Shown piece after piece: positions 17,725 to 26,802 of a stretch of 64,000 nt of DNA (within the stretch, counting starts at the first letter, position 1; every line of letters begins with the position of its first letter). The notes beneath the pieces were generated by a model. The model had not been told where the DNA came from, searched no databases, and worked only from the letters and a program-made list of their open reading frames with translations. Source of the DNA: Flavobacterium sp. 1355 (lineage in GTDB: Bacteria > Bacteroidota > Bacteroidia > Flavobacteriales > Flavobacteriaceae); assembly GCF_017833415.1 (NCBI RefSeq), contig NZ_JAFICC010000001.1:434001-498000 (forward strand), written 5' to 3'. A program made the position numbers and the translations under genes.

Positions 17725-18240
17725 TTATAGATCAATTTCTTTGCGTAAGCTTAACAATGCCAAATGGATGCGTTTTTCTACCGCTTTCACGCTGATGTTT
17801 AAATCCAAGGCAATTTCACTGTATTTTTTACCGTCAATCCGATGCATCAAAAAGGCGGTGCGTTGTTTTTCGTTTAAGTTTTCGATGGCTTTCAAAAGTT
17901 TGGCCTGAAATTGTTTTTCCTCCAAAAGATATTCCGGACTTTCATTTGTTTTATCCAGACCCGTAAAGTTTTTTTCATACCTCAAAACAACTTTCTGGTG
18001 CGCAATTTCATTAAGACTGCTGTTGTTCGCAATCGTGTAAATATATGATTTTGCTTTTTCTAATGGTACAGAAGCGCAGTTCTGCCAAAGTTTTACAAAA
18101 GCTTCCTGGGCAACATCTTCTGCATGGGCGGTGTTGCCAAATTTGTAAAAAAGAAAATTCCGAAGCGCTTTTATATGGCTTTTGAAGAAAGATGAAAAAA
18201 TTATTTCATCACAAGTATTTAATTCGTTTTTAGGTGGCAT
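17725..18240 (-). CDS. ECF RNA polymerase sigma factor, FecI type
   Basis: A 171-residue sigma-70 family protein with only regions 2 and 4. Region 2 includes HAEDVAQEAFVKLWQN (about 38-53) and region 4 includes LNEKQRTAFLMHRIDGKKYSEIALDLNISVKAVEKRIHLAL. It begins the sigma/anti-sigma/receptor operon. A TACTTTTG -7 box (minus strand, 18264-18271) suggests housekeeping transcription of the sigma gene itself. Targets probably include the receptor operon and possibly the downstream OB-fold/YceI operon, where the shared motif recurs (inference). Confidence 0.95.
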   Translation of the reverse strand: MPPKNELNTCDEIIFSSFFKSHIKALRNFLFYKFGNTAHAEDVAQEAFVKLWQNCASVPLEKAKSYIYTIANNSSLNEIAHQKVVLRYEKNFTGLDKTNESPEYLLEEKQFQAKLLKAIENLNEKQRTAFLMHRIDGKKYSEIALDLNISVKAVEKRIHLALLSLRKEIDL

Positions 18241-18285
18241 TTAAATTTTCTATTTGTACGAAGCAAAAGTATTTGTTTTTAATTT

Positions 18286-18297
18286 AAGTAGGGTAAA
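18286..18297. repeat. 12-bp inverted-repeat motif upstream of the sigma gene
   Basis: AAGTAGGGTAAA on the plus strand is the exact reverse complement of 17713-17724. It lies 45 bp ahead of the sigma start codon, next to the predicted -7 box. It may be a regulatory site; it could also mark an old insertion boundary. Confidence 0.45.
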
Positions 18298-18436
18298 AGC
18301 AAAGCTGATTGTTTCATAGAAAATAAAATGTTACCGGCTTTTGATAATTTAGTATTGAAGAAGATACTGAAAGCCTTGATGTTAATTTATAAAAACCACG
18401 TTTCTTAAATTTTATTACCTTTGTAAAAATATAGAT

Positions 18437-19459
18437 ATGTTCCTTTTGAAAAAATATTTATCAATCGCAGCTTTCCTGTTCTTACTGTTTTCATGTCAGA
18501 GTGAAACAGATGAGCAACCTAATAATGCGCAGGGAACAATTACCAGCGTTTCTCCGCTTACTACTTATCTGCAAAGAGTTGCGATGGTAAAAACAGTCCA
18601 GGACAATGTAATTGACGGGTCCAGTTATTGTACCATAAAACTCCCTTATACCGTTACTGTAAATAATGAGCAGATTGCCGTTAATACCACCGCAGATTAT
18701 CAAAAAGTAATAGATAACATCAACGCAAATGCAAATGATGATGATATTGTAAAAATAGATTTTCCTGTAACAATGGTTTACTATAATTACATCGAAAAAG
18801 CAATTCCAAACCAGGCAGATTTTGATTCTTTAATCGATTACTGGAATCTTTATCCGGATCTTTTATCCAAAATAAACGGATTAAACATCAATTATCCCAT
18901 AACAATTAATATCTATAACAGCGCTAATCAGGTAGCAAGTTCACAATCGATAATAAGTGATCAGGCCTTTTTTAATTTTATTAAAAATTTAAATGAAAGT
19001 CAGTATATTTCTTTAAGATATCCAATTTTGATAGCAGACTACAATAATCAGACAAAGTCAATTACAAGTAATTTGGAGTTCGAAAACGCTATTAAATATG
19101 CTATTGATTATTGTCCGGAAAATAATATTGTAACACTTGATTTTACAGAAATTATAACAAACGGTTCCTGGGAAATACCGTATTTTTTTGATGGTTCTGT
19201 AAAGACTTCAAATTACAGCGGCTACTCATTCGTTTTTAAAAGTGACAAAACTGTAGTGGCCAGCAATGGGTCAGCAACAGAAACAGGGCAGTGGGAAAGT
19301 ACCGTTTATTACGGTGTTAGAGAATTGAAACTGAATTTTTCAACAGAACTGCTTGGAAAATTGAATTTTAATTGGAAGTTATTTGAGTTTAATAATTCTC
19401 AGATACGATTAAGGGATGTGGGTACTACAACTAATTATCTTTACTTTCAAAAAGAATAA
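18437..19459 (+). CDS. Lipoprotein with four internal repeats and lipocalin-like C-terminus
   Basis: A 340-residue lipoprotein (lipobox cysteine in LLFSCQS). The region from about 55 to 240 is built of four degenerate repeats of about 45-55 residues. Each has an L/IDYP-like strand such as IKLPYTVTVNN, VKIDFPVTMVYYN, LNINYPITINIYN or ISLRYPILIADYN, followed by a helix like DFDSLIDYWN. The last 95 residues (GSWEIPYFFDG, then a series of strands ending LYFQKE) look like a lipocalin-type barrel. A TACCTTTG box lies 13 bp before the ATG. Function unknown; related repeat lipoproteins are common in Flavobacteriia. Confidence 0.75.
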   Translation: MFLLKKYLSIAAFLFLLFSCQSETDEQPNNAQGTITSVSPLTTYLQRVAMVKTVQDNVIDGSSYCTIKLPYTVTVNNEQIAVNTTADYQKVIDNINANANDDDIVKIDFPVTMVYYNYIEKAIPNQADFDSLIDYWNLYPDLLSKINGLNINYPITINIYNSANQVASSQSIISDQAFFNFIKNLNESQYISLRYPILIADYNNQTKSITSNLEFENAIKYAIDYCPENNIVTLDFTEIITNGSWEIPYFFDGSVKTSNYSGYSFVFKSDKTVVASNGSATETGQWESTVYYGVRELKLNFSTELLGKLNFNWKLFEFNNSQIRLRDVGTTTNYLYFQKE

Positions 19460-19496
19460 ATTCTTCGATAAGAATTCCTGACGCAGATTTTAATTG

Positions 19497-20471
19497 TTAT
19501 TTGCTCTTTAATTCTGTTTGATTTTTTTTGAACGATTTTGGCTTGGTTCCGATATGTTCTTCAAAAACTTTGGCAAAGTGGCTTAAATTAGAAAATCCCA
19601 TCTTAAAACCAACCTCAGAAACAGTCATTTTATTTTCTTTTAGTAATCGTGCAGCTTCCTTCATTCTAAACTTTTGGTAATAGCTAAACAAACTGTCCCC
19701 AAAAATTTGTTTGAATAATCTTTTAAACTTTGATTCGCTCATTCCTATTTGCGAAGCCAGGTCTTTTATAACCGGAGGCAAAGCAATGTCACTCAAAATG
19801 GTATCCCTTACTTTATAAATCTTTTGAACATCGATTTGGTTTAGTGCGTGTGTAGTTGGATTTTCTCTTTTAAAAAGCTCTTTTAAAGCCTGGCATATTA
19901 ATTCTTCTGCCTTGATTTTAAAAAAGAAATCAGCCAGGGAATCGGGAATGTCAGCCTGAATAATTTCCATTGCAACCTGATGAATTTTTGGCGAGAGCAA
20001 TTCTTCAAATAAAATTGACTGTTCACTGGTAATAATATTTCTGAAAATTTCATTGTCAATATTCAAACCCAATGTTTTTGCTAATTTATCTGAATCAATT
20101 CCAATAAAAATAGAATTGAACTTAGTTCTGCCCGGATAAAACGTTTCAATATTAAGCTTTCCTTTAAAAATCTGCATTGAAGGAAGATCACCTGAGTATT
20201 TGTTTTTTAAATCAGCATCCGGAAAAATATTATTAAAAGAAAACAGTATTCGATTCAGTGTATTTTGTCCTCCCAATCTTTTAGCAAGCACATTGTCATT
20301 AAACTCATAAAAACGTACCAGCATATTTATTGAGTTGTCTAATCTAAACCCTCTTAAATATCCTTTGCCTTTATTTTCGGGGATTACTAATATTCCATTT
20401 TTTACTTCCGTACCTAATAAATCGGCAAACCCCGCTAAAAAACCGAATTCTTCCTTTAAGTTTAATTTCAT
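19497..20471 (-). CDS. AraC-family transcriptional regulator
   Basis: A 324-residue regulator with a long N-terminal sensor region of unknown ligand and a C-terminal AraC/XylS DNA-binding domain from about residue 220. The first helix-turn-helix is IKDLASQIGMSESKFKRLFKQ and the second MTVSEVGFKMGFSNLSHFAKVF, followed by the classic GTKPKSF ending. It is transcribed divergently from the amidohydrolase-cupin-hydrolase-RidA series, which it may control from the 99-bp shared upstream region. Confidence 0.93.
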   Translation of the reverse strand: MKLNLKEEFGFLAGFADLLGTEVKNGILVIPENKGKGYLRGFRLDNSINMLVRFYEFNDNVLAKRLGGQNTLNRILFSFNNIFPDADLKNKYSGDLPSMQIFKGKLNIETFYPGRTKFNSIFIGIDSDKLAKTLGLNIDNEIFRNIITSEQSILFEELLSPKIHQVAMEIIQADIPDSLADFFFKIKAEELICQALKELFKRENPTTHALNQIDVQKIYKVRDTILSDIALPPVIKDLASQIGMSESKFKRLFKQIFGDSLFSYYQKFRMKEAARLLKENKMTVSEVGFKMGFSNLSHFAKVFEEHIGTKPKSFKKNQTELKSK

Positions 20472-20570
20472 TAAATTGACCGTTTAGAGCTATTATTGTG
20501 TCAAATGTAGCTATTTTAATCGATATTGGCTAAGTAAATTTGTCGAAAAGATTAATTTAAATAATTCAAA

Positions 20571-21869
20571 ATGAATAATAGCAAAAGCAAAGCGATCATA
20601 AATGCCAATGTGTTTGATGGCAAAGATGTAATCGGAAAAAAAACAGTTGTCTTTAGTGGCGGGGTAATTACTTCAATTTCAAATGACTTGCCAGAGAACA
20701 TAGACGAAGTGATTGACGGAACGGGCTGTACCCTGCTTCCCGGTTTAATAGACGCCCATGTACATACCTCTGTAGAATTTTTAAAAGAGGCATTAAAATT
20801 TGGCATAACTACCGAATTAGAAATGATGGGAGGATTTACCAGTAAAGGACGTGAAACGCAATTAAAAGGAGTCACCGGTGCTGCCGATGTGCGCTCTGCC
20901 GGTATGGGGCTGACGGCTCCGGGCGGTCATCCTGACGAACTGATTCCGAAAGGAGATGGCATTCCTGAATTTGTTTTAAAAGAAATGGAGAAAATGAGTG
21001 AAGATGAAAAGGCCATTTTTATAGCTGCCCACCAGGCTCAAAAGGAAGAGGAAGAAATAAGTGCCGATGTTACTTCGCTTAACGGAGCGATAGATTTTGT
21101 ACATCGTCAGGTCAATAATGGTGCAGATTACTTCAAGGTAATGATTGAGGAAGGAACAGTAATGAATGCTCCGGGCTTGCCCATTATAGAAACGTCGGTA
21201 TTAAAAGCAGCGGTAGAAGAAGCCCATAAATTAGATAAAATTGCGATAGCTCACGTTTTAACGGCTGAGGCGGCAAAAACAGCGGTCGAAATTGGTGTTG
21301 ATGGCCTGGCACACTTATTTATTGACAGACCGGACTGGACTAAGGAGCTTATTGAATCCATCGCAGCCAAAGGAATTTTTGTAACACCCTGCCTGGTATT
21401 AAATTCATCAATTATAGGAAATTCTGCCTGTCATGTGGCACACGATCAAAGGGTCGAAAATAAATTAAATGAAGACTGGAAAATCACCATGTGTTCTTGT
21501 TTCAATACATTTCCCGAAGGTAATATGAAAGATAACTTTGATAACGTGAGGGATTTACGCGATGCAGGAGTAGATATACTTGTCGGAACAGATGTGTCAG
21601 TACCAATGCCTCATTTAGGCGGGCTTGCACACGGCGTTAGTGTTCATCACGAGATGCAGCTTTTGGTCGAAGCCGGATTAACACCTGTTGAGGCATTAAG
21701 AGCAGCTACATCAATACCTGCCAGAAGATTTAGCTTATTTGACAGAGGATCAATTGCAGAGGGATTGAGGGCTGATTTGCTTTTGGTTAAAGGTGATCCT
21801 ACTATTACTATTTCTGATTCTTTATCTATAGTGGGTATATGGAAAGAAGGTGAGTCTTATCATAACTAA
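20571..21869 (+). CDS. Amidohydrolase, imidazolonepropionase-like
   Basis: A 432-residue cytoplasmic metal-dependent hydrolase; no signal peptide is visible. The metal-binding HxH is in LIDAHVHTS (H63, H65). The second-site residues follow in the barrel: FKVMIEEG (carboxylated-lysine position), IAHVLTAEAA and GLAHLFID, with the catalytic aspartate in LVGTDVSVPMPH. The closing IAEGLRADLLLVKGDP is typical of the superfamily. Substrate cannot be read from sequence; prolidase-, imidazolonase- and lactonase-like activities are all possible. Divergent from the AraC gene with a TAAATTTG box at 20535-20542. Confidence 0.9.
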   Translation: MNNSKSKAIINANVFDGKDVIGKKTVVFSGGVITSISNDLPENIDEVIDGTGCTLLPGLIDAHVHTSVEFLKEALKFGITTELEMMGGFTSKGRETQLKGVTGAADVRSAGMGLTAPGGHPDELIPKGDGIPEFVLKEMEKMSEDEKAIFIAAHQAQKEEEEISADVTSLNGAIDFVHRQVNNGADYFKVMIEEGTVMNAPGLPIIETSVLKAAVEEAHKLDKIAIAHVLTAEAAKTAVEIGVDGLAHLFIDRPDWTKELIESIAAKGIFVTPCLVLNSSIIGNSACHVAHDQRVENKLNEDWKITMCSCFNTFPEGNMKDNFDNVRDLRDAGVDILVGTDVSVPMPHLGGLAHGVSVHHEMQLLVEAGLTPVEALRAATSIPARRFSLFDRGSIAEGLRADLLLVKGDPTITISDSLSIVGIWKEGESYHN

Positions 21870-21997
21870 TCCTGCTTTTGTCCGGTTCACTGCCCAGTTT
21901 GTCCATTTGGGCAAAATTATAACTTTAGAGGGGGTGATACCGTGCTACTTTTGGCCAAGAAATTAACAAACCCAATTAATTAAATAAATTAAAAAAC

Positions 21998-22408
21998 ATG
22001 AAAAATTTAAATTTTGCATCAACAACAGTATTTGCTTTCAGTCTTTTAGCATTGATTATAACAAGTACTGCTTCTGCCCAGCAATCGGGAATAAAACGTA
22101 CTGATTTGCAACATCACAATCTTTCTGTTCCCGGATATGAAACGGTTCAGGCGCGCATTGATTTTGAAGCCCATACATCATTTGGCAAGCACTCTCACCC
22201 AGGAGAGGAACTTATTTATGTCCTTGACGGCGAATTGGAGTATGAAGTAGAGGGGCAGGCTCCTGTTACCTTAAAAGCCGGAGAAGTGCTTTTTATACCG
22301 GCAGGCGTAGTGCATTCTGCAAGAAATAAAAGCCATGCAAAAGCTTCGGAACTGGCTACTTATATAGTAGAAAAAGGTAAACCGGTTCTGGTAATGAAAA
22401 AAGAATAA
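21998..22408 (+). CDS. Secreted cupin-domain protein
   Basis: A 136-residue exported protein (signal peptide ending near TASAQ) consisting of one cupin barrel. Cupin motif 1 is FGKHSHPGEELIYVLDGELEYEVEG, with the two histidines and glutamate that bind a metal. Motif 2 is PAGVVHSARN. It lies 128 bp downstream of the amidohydrolase gene on the same strand. Small cupins of this kind may be dioxygenases, isomerases or mere sensors. No specific role is assignable. Confidence 0.88.
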   Translation: MKNLNFASTTVFAFSLLALIITSTASAQQSGIKRTDLQHHNLSVPGYETVQARIDFEAHTSFGKHSHPGEELIYVLDGELEYEVEGQAPVTLKAGEVLFIPAGVVHSARNKSHAKASELATYIVEKGKPVLVMKKE

Positions 22409-22563
22409 ATCTCTATTTACAAGAAATATTAAACAATTATAAATAAAATTTATATAATGTAAAAATTATTAATTTGATTTATAAACACAAGTTTCGCAAT
22501 TTTGTCCTGTCAATAAGAAATGACAAAAACAAAATTTAAAATAATAATTAAAAATCAAAACAA

Positions 22564-23481
22564 ATGAAAACCAATTTAAAAACAATCGTAACAACAAGCT
22601 TCGCCATTATTTTATTAGCAGTATCAACTGCATTTTCTCAAAGTCAAAGAAAAGCGGCAAGCTTTGGAAGAGAAGAATACATTGAAGTAGAGAAAAATGT
22701 AAAATTGCATGTAACAGATTTAGGAGAAGGAAAACCGGTAGTATTGATTCACGGATGGCCGCTAAGCGATGCCATGTACGAATACCAATATGCAGAACTT
22801 ATCCAAAAAGGATATCGCGTAATCGGAATTACCTTAAGAGGTTTTGGATTATCAGACAAACCGGGAGGAGCTTATAACTATGATGTGTATGCAGATGATA
22901 TTAAAGTGATTCTTGATAAACTTAAAATTGAAGGAGCTACAATCGGCGGATTCTCAATGGGAGGTGCAACAGTGATTCATTATGTAGCCAAATACAATGC
23001 AGCCCACGTTTCTAAACTGGCTTTGTTTGGTGCAGCGGCCCCACTATGGACAAAGAGAGCCGATTTTAATTACGGTTTCTGGACAAAAGAAGATGTAAAT
23101 GGTCTTATTGCCCTTAACAATACCAACAGACCACAATTGTTTGAGAATTTCGGAAAAATATTCCCGGCCAATGAAACTAGCGTATCTCCAGGACAAGGCG
23201 CATGGTTAGGAACTATTCAGGCACAGGCTTCTCCTTATGCAATGGGAGAATCTATGAAAGCGCTTCGTGATACTGATTTGAGAGAAGATTTGAAAAAAAT
23301 TAAAATTCCAACTCTTATTCTTCACGGTACACAGGACAAAATCTGTTCTTATGAATTGGCAGAACAAATGCACAAATCAATTGCCAATTCAACTTTGGTA
23401 CCATTCGAAAAAAGCGGTCATGCTTTGTTTATCGAAGAGCTTCCAAAATTTAATGCAGAATTGATCAAATTCATAAAATAA
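22564..23481 (+). CDS. Exported alpha/beta-hydrolase
   Basis: A 305-residue alpha/beta-hydrolase with a signal peptide ending near TAFSQ. The oxyanion segment is LIHGWPLSD. The nucleophile S131 is in GGFSMGG, the acid is D258 in HGTQDKICS, and the base is H286 in KSGHALFIEE. It is similar to cofactor-free chloroperoxidase/esterase-type hydrolases, though these are usually cytoplasmic. Base composition and the regular Flavobacterium codon choice match the neighbours. A hairpin terminator follows its stop. Substrate unknown. Confidence 0.92.
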   Translation: MKTNLKTIVTTSFAIILLAVSTAFSQSQRKAASFGREEYIEVEKNVKLHVTDLGEGKPVVLIHGWPLSDAMYEYQYAELIQKGYRVIGITLRGFGLSDKPGGAYNYDVYADDIKVILDKLKIEGATIGGFSMGGATVIHYVAKYNAAHVSKLALFGAAAPLWTKRADFNYGFWTKEDVNGLIALNNTNRPQLFENFGKIFPANETSVSPGQGAWLGTIQAQASPYAMGESMKALRDTDLREDLKKIKIPTLILHGTQDKICSYELAEQMHKSIANSTLVPFEKSGHALFIEELPKFNAELIKFIK

Positions 23482-23492
23482 AACAAAATCAG

Positions 23493-23527
23493 GAAAGCTG
23501 TCTTTTTAAGATGGCTTTCTTTTTTTA
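23493..23527 (+). terminator. Terminator after the alpha/beta-hydrolase gene
   Basis: GAAAGC and GCTTTC form the outer stem, with TCTT/AAGA pairing inside, followed by a run of eight T bases. It lies just 12 bp before the RidA gene start. Confidence 0.7.
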
Positions 23528-23538
23528 AAATATAAACA

Positions 23539-24051
23539 ATGAAAAATATAGTAACGCTTGCATTAATACTATTGAGTTTTAATTTATCAGCACAGACTCC
23601 GGAACAAAAATTAAATCAGCTCGGAATTCAGTTACCACAAATACCCGAAGCTTTAGGTAGTTATGTAGATATGGTGAGAGTTGGAAATCTGGTTTTTCTT
23701 TCGGGAAGAGGGCCACTGCAGGCAGATGGAAAATATATTACAGGAAAAATAGGAGGTGACCTAACTACCGAAGAAGGATATCAGGCCGCCAAATTAACGG
23801 CTATAAACCAGCTGGCGATACTAAAACAGGCTTTTGGAAGTCTGGATAAAATAAAAAGAATAGTCAAAGTAAACGGTTATGTAAATACAGCCGACTCGTT
23901 TACAGAGCAGTCAAAAGTAATGAATGGTTTTTCTGATTTATTAATTGAAGTCTTTGGCGAACAGGGCAGACATGCGCGAACTTCTGTGGGTGTTTTTACT
24001 CTTCCGCAGAACATGGCAGTAGAAGCAGAGATGATCGTCGAAATGAAATAG
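23539..24051 (+). CDS. Secreted RidA-family protein
   Basis: A 170-residue RidA/YjgF-family protein with an N-terminal signal peptide (ending near LSAQ). RidA proteins hydrolyse reactive enamine/imine intermediates in the cytoplasm, so export is unusual. The domain runs from about residue 30 (FLSGRGPLQADGKYITGKIGGDLTTEEGYQAAK). The substrate-anchoring arginine is kept (R147 in HARTSVG). This long, exported version belongs to the chorismate-mutase-like branch of the superfamily. It is flanked by terminators on both sides and is probably transcribed alone. Confidence 0.9.
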   Translation: MKNIVTLALILLSFNLSAQTPEQKLNQLGIQLPQIPEALGSYVDMVRVGNLVFLSGRGPLQADGKYITGKIGGDLTTEEGYQAAKLTAINQLAILKQAFGSLDKIKRIVKVNGYVNTADSFTEQSKVMNGFSDLLIEVFGEQGRHARTSVGVFTLPQNMAVEAEMIVEMK

Positions 24052-24077
24052 CAAGTTACATTCGAAACATAACATAT

Positions 24078-24115
24078 AAAAAGAGGAAATGTTTTTAAAA
24101 TATTTCCTCTTTTTT
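24078..24115 (+). terminator. Terminator after the RidA gene
   Basis: A 13-bp stem (AAAAAGAGGAAAT and its complement) around an 11-nt loop, ending in a T run. The symmetric A and T tracts make it potentially bidirectional. Confidence 0.8.
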
Positions 24116-24207
24116 TGCCTTTAGATTTTATTATTTGAAATCTCCACAACTGACTAATATTGCCTATTTTTGTGAAGCATGAATTAACTAATGTTTAATA
24201 TAACAGA

Positions 24208-24906
24208 ATGAAAAATACATTTTCTGACAGCAGCCAAATTGGTGTGGTATCGGGTTTCGCTGAGCTTGTGCATACCGATTTCAAGGGAGAAATGAATGCG
24301 CTGTGCTGGTACAGAAATTTAGATGGTGATTTTAATGAGATTGTAGCTCAATTATCTTTAGAAGAAAATATAACAGAAGTTTTTCCTGAAGATCTACTCG
24401 CGCTCCAACTCTCAGAAAAGGGAAATATAGCACGGAAAATAATCTTAAATGATTTGCAATTATTAACTGATTTTGGCGCTTCGCCTTCTCTTAATTTACT
24501 GAAATGTTATGAACGTGATGATGAATTTGATTTCATTTCGACAGATGTGTATTCGTTTCATGTTGATCGTTCGCCCATTGCCACAGATACTTTTTTATGT
24601 ACCTATCACGGAGCGGCAAGTGATATTGTTTCGAATGCGCAGGCAGAGCAAAAAATCCTGATTCCGGAAATACGAGCAAAGCTAAAAGAACTGCATGACG
24701 GACCAACGGAAGAATTCGAAGATTTTTTGAAGGAAAATTATTTTGATTTGCATTATCAGCTACATGCAGATGCAGAACCTGTTAATTTAGGCTTAGGGCA
24801 TCTTTGGCGGCTGGCGGTAGATCATCCAAAGCAAAAAGTGCTGCCTTGTATTCATAGAGCACCAATAGAAAAGGAAGGGGAGTATCGGTTGTTGTTGATT
24901 TGTTGA
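24208..24906 (+). CDS. DUF1826-domain protein
   Basis: A 232-residue cytoplasmic protein matching DUF1826. Recognisable parts are MNALCWYRNLDGDF near the N-terminus, HVDRSPIATDTFLCTYHG in the middle and VLPCIHRAPIEKEGEYRLLLIC at the C-terminus. The conserved histidines and cysteines might bind a metal, and the family is often found near zinc-homeostasis genes, but no such neighbour is present here. Reaction unknown. A TATTTTTG box lies about 36 bp upstream. Confidence 0.85.
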   Translation: MKNTFSDSSQIGVVSGFAELVHTDFKGEMNALCWYRNLDGDFNEIVAQLSLEENITEVFPEDLLALQLSEKGNIARKIILNDLQLLTDFGASPSLNLLKCYERDDEFDFISTDVYSFHVDRSPIATDTFLCTYHGAASDIVSNAQAEQKILIPEIRAKLKELHDGPTEEFEDFLKENYFDLHYQLHADAEPVNLGLGHLWRLAVDHPKQKVLPCIHRAPIEKEGEYRLLLIC

Positions 24907-25018
24907 GGGGACTTTTGGGATAATGTAGTTGAGGAAAGCTTTTTTAAATCTTTAAAAACCATTAAAATGGAATAAATTTTGTTTTTTTACATATAAATTC
25001 TCCACTAAACAAAAACGT

Positions 25019-25501
25019 ATGATAAGAAATTTTTTAATGGCCATTAGTTTTTTATTGTTATTGAGCTGTCAACATACTACTGTTCCGGCAATGGCAGAGC
25101 CGGCTTCTAAAAATATCAAAGAAACTGTGCCACAACAAACAATAAAAGTGGAAAAGCTTCACGACAATAAGCCAGAAGATAATGAAGTTTATAATACCTC
25201 TCAGGTAGAAATTCGCCCAAATTTTCCGGGAGGTATTGAGAAGTTTCATGCTTTTTTAAAGAAAAACTATGTTAAGCCTCAAGATTTAATGGATGATGAA
25301 GCTCCGAAAGGCGGTGTTTTTGCAACTATAAAAATTGAAAAAGACGGCAGTTTGTCTGAAATAAAAATTATTCGTGATTTTGGTTACGGATCAGGAAAAG
25401 AATTAGAAAGGGTTTTAAAATTATCCCCAAACTGGATTCCGGCAATGAAAGGTGGAAATCCAGTACGATGTTTATATAGTATTCCGTATTATGTTCAGTA
25501 A
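25019..25501 (+). CDS. TonB C-terminal-domain lipoprotein
   Basis: A 160-residue lipoprotein (lipobox LLLLSC, C17). A Lys/Glu/Pro-rich linker (about 30-60) leads to a TonB C-terminal-type domain: RPNFPGGIEKFHAFLKKNY, then GGVFATIKIEKDGSLSEIKIIRDFGYGSG and a final LKLSPNWIPAMKGGNPVRCLYSIPYYV. It lacks the N-terminal membrane anchor of a real TonB, so a role in energy transduction is uncertain. Such lipoproteins are numerous in Flavobacteriia. It is the last core-type gene before the accessory block. Confidence 0.85.
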   Translation: MIRNFLMAISFLLLLSCQHTTVPAMAEPASKNIKETVPQQTIKVEKLHDNKPEDNEVYNTSQVEIRPNFPGGIEKFHAFLKKNYVKPQDLMDDEAPKGGVFATIKIEKDGSLSEIKIIRDFGYGSGKELERVLKLSPNWIPAMKGGNPVRCLYSIPYYVQ

Positions 25502-25710
25502 TCATAAATAACAGTTGTTGTTTATGATAGTAGTCTTTAGAATTATTGAAACCATTGCTGCGAAGCAAGGAGGCCTTCGCACAGCTTTTCATAAGAACTC
25601 TTCTGGGAGCGGGAGTTATTATTTTTTTTGCGATTATTTGCCAAATTACAATAATGGGCTATTTATTTCTAAACTCGCTATAGTATTAGAACATTAACAT
25701 CAATTTACAA

Positions 25711-26652
25711 ATGCAGTACTTTTTAGACACAAATATTTATAGAAATCTTGTTCGAAATTTATCGATCCAAGAAGTTTTGGAGTTAGCCATTAATATTAAA
25801 AGTGAAGAGAAAAAAGGTAATGATTCAGCAGGCTTTCCCATTACAGTAGCAATGGAACTAATTAGCCATTTAATAAATGGAGATCCTCATTTTGAAGAAT
25901 GTTTTAAAGCATTAATTTTATTATTTGAACATACAAAAAACTATAATGCAGAAAAAGATATTTATCACGGTACTTTTTTTCCTCCATTAAATGTAGTCCT
26001 TCCAAAATATTTTTTTAATGAAGATGGTCCGTTTTTAGAAATATATCTACTCGTTATTAAACTTACAAATGATTTAGTACAAAATCAAGACGAAAATAAT
26101 GCAGGGCATTTTACAACCCAAATTCAAGCCATCAAAGAACAAATTTTGTTTGAAAAAAAAGAAATTTTTGAAAATTTAGTGCAATATATTATATCTATAA
26201 ACAACGGAAAATTAGATTGGGAATATTTTAAAAAAAATAAGGTTGCACGTGATAAATGGTTTCTCGATATGAAAACTGGAAAAGCATTTACATTTCTTGC
26301 TGAAGGATTTATGATGCGGGCATACTCTTTGGTTGGTATAGCATTTGAAAGAACCGATAAAAATTTTGAATCTTTTAAAAAATTTCATGAAATATTTTTT
26401 CCTGCAATAGCCATGGTAAGTATTATTTTAATCCAAGTTGGTCACGGTACAAAAGCAATAGCAGATATAAATGACCACAGATGGAATACAGTAACTGATA
26501 TTTCAATGATGTTTGGGGCATTATTTAATTCTGATATCAAAGAAAAAATATTCGTAACTGAAGAAAAAAAAATGCACGAGTTGTTTGATTTGAATAATAT
26601 GTCAAATCGAATCATCAAGTTACAAGAATTCAAGAATAGATTTAGAATATAA
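25711..26652 (+). CDS. PIN-like nuclease domain protein
   Basis: A 313-residue protein I do not recognise as a named family. It opens with FLDTNIY (D6), the standard PIN-domain start, and has a second acidic residue at E49 in AMELISHL. Further acidic positions come late, in DINDHRWNTVTDISM (D255, D263) and FVTEEKK (E284, E285), matching the order of PIN active-site acids. The long helical insert between them makes it about twice the length of a VapC toxin. It precedes an ORC/Cdc6-like ATPase by 150 bp on the same strand, suggesting a two-gene nuclease/ATPase cassette. RNase activity is inference. Confidence 0.6.
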   Translation: MQYFLDTNIYRNLVRNLSIQEVLELAINIKSEEKKGNDSAGFPITVAMELISHLINGDPHFEECFKALILLFEHTKNYNAEKDIYHGTFFPPLNVVLPKYFFNEDGPFLEIYLLVIKLTNDLVQNQDENNAGHFTTQIQAIKEQILFEKKEIFENLVQYIISINNGKLDWEYFKKNKVARDKWFLDMKTGKAFTFLAEGFMMRAYSLVGIAFERTDKNFESFKKFHEIFFPAIAMVSIILIQVGHGTKAIADINDHRWNTVTDISMMFGALFNSDIKEKIFVTEEKKMHELFDLNNMSNRIIKLQEFKNRFRI

Positions 26653-26802
26653 AAATGGCAAGTAACCTCTGGGAAAAACGTTGCTTTCAGTTTATAGGTG
26701 TAATCATTTTTTAAGTACTTTTACGTTTATCTGTCGCGGTATTTCTCCAGAAGGACATGCCTTTTTAACCGCCCAAGAGTTAGGCGATTTTATAATAACT
26801 AT

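Noticed and set aside
25515..25697. 60-codon open frame between the TonB-like and PIN-like genes
   Set aside because: No start context, no recognisable protein features; the imperfect hairpin GCGAAG/CTTCGC near 25560 is short and has no T tract.
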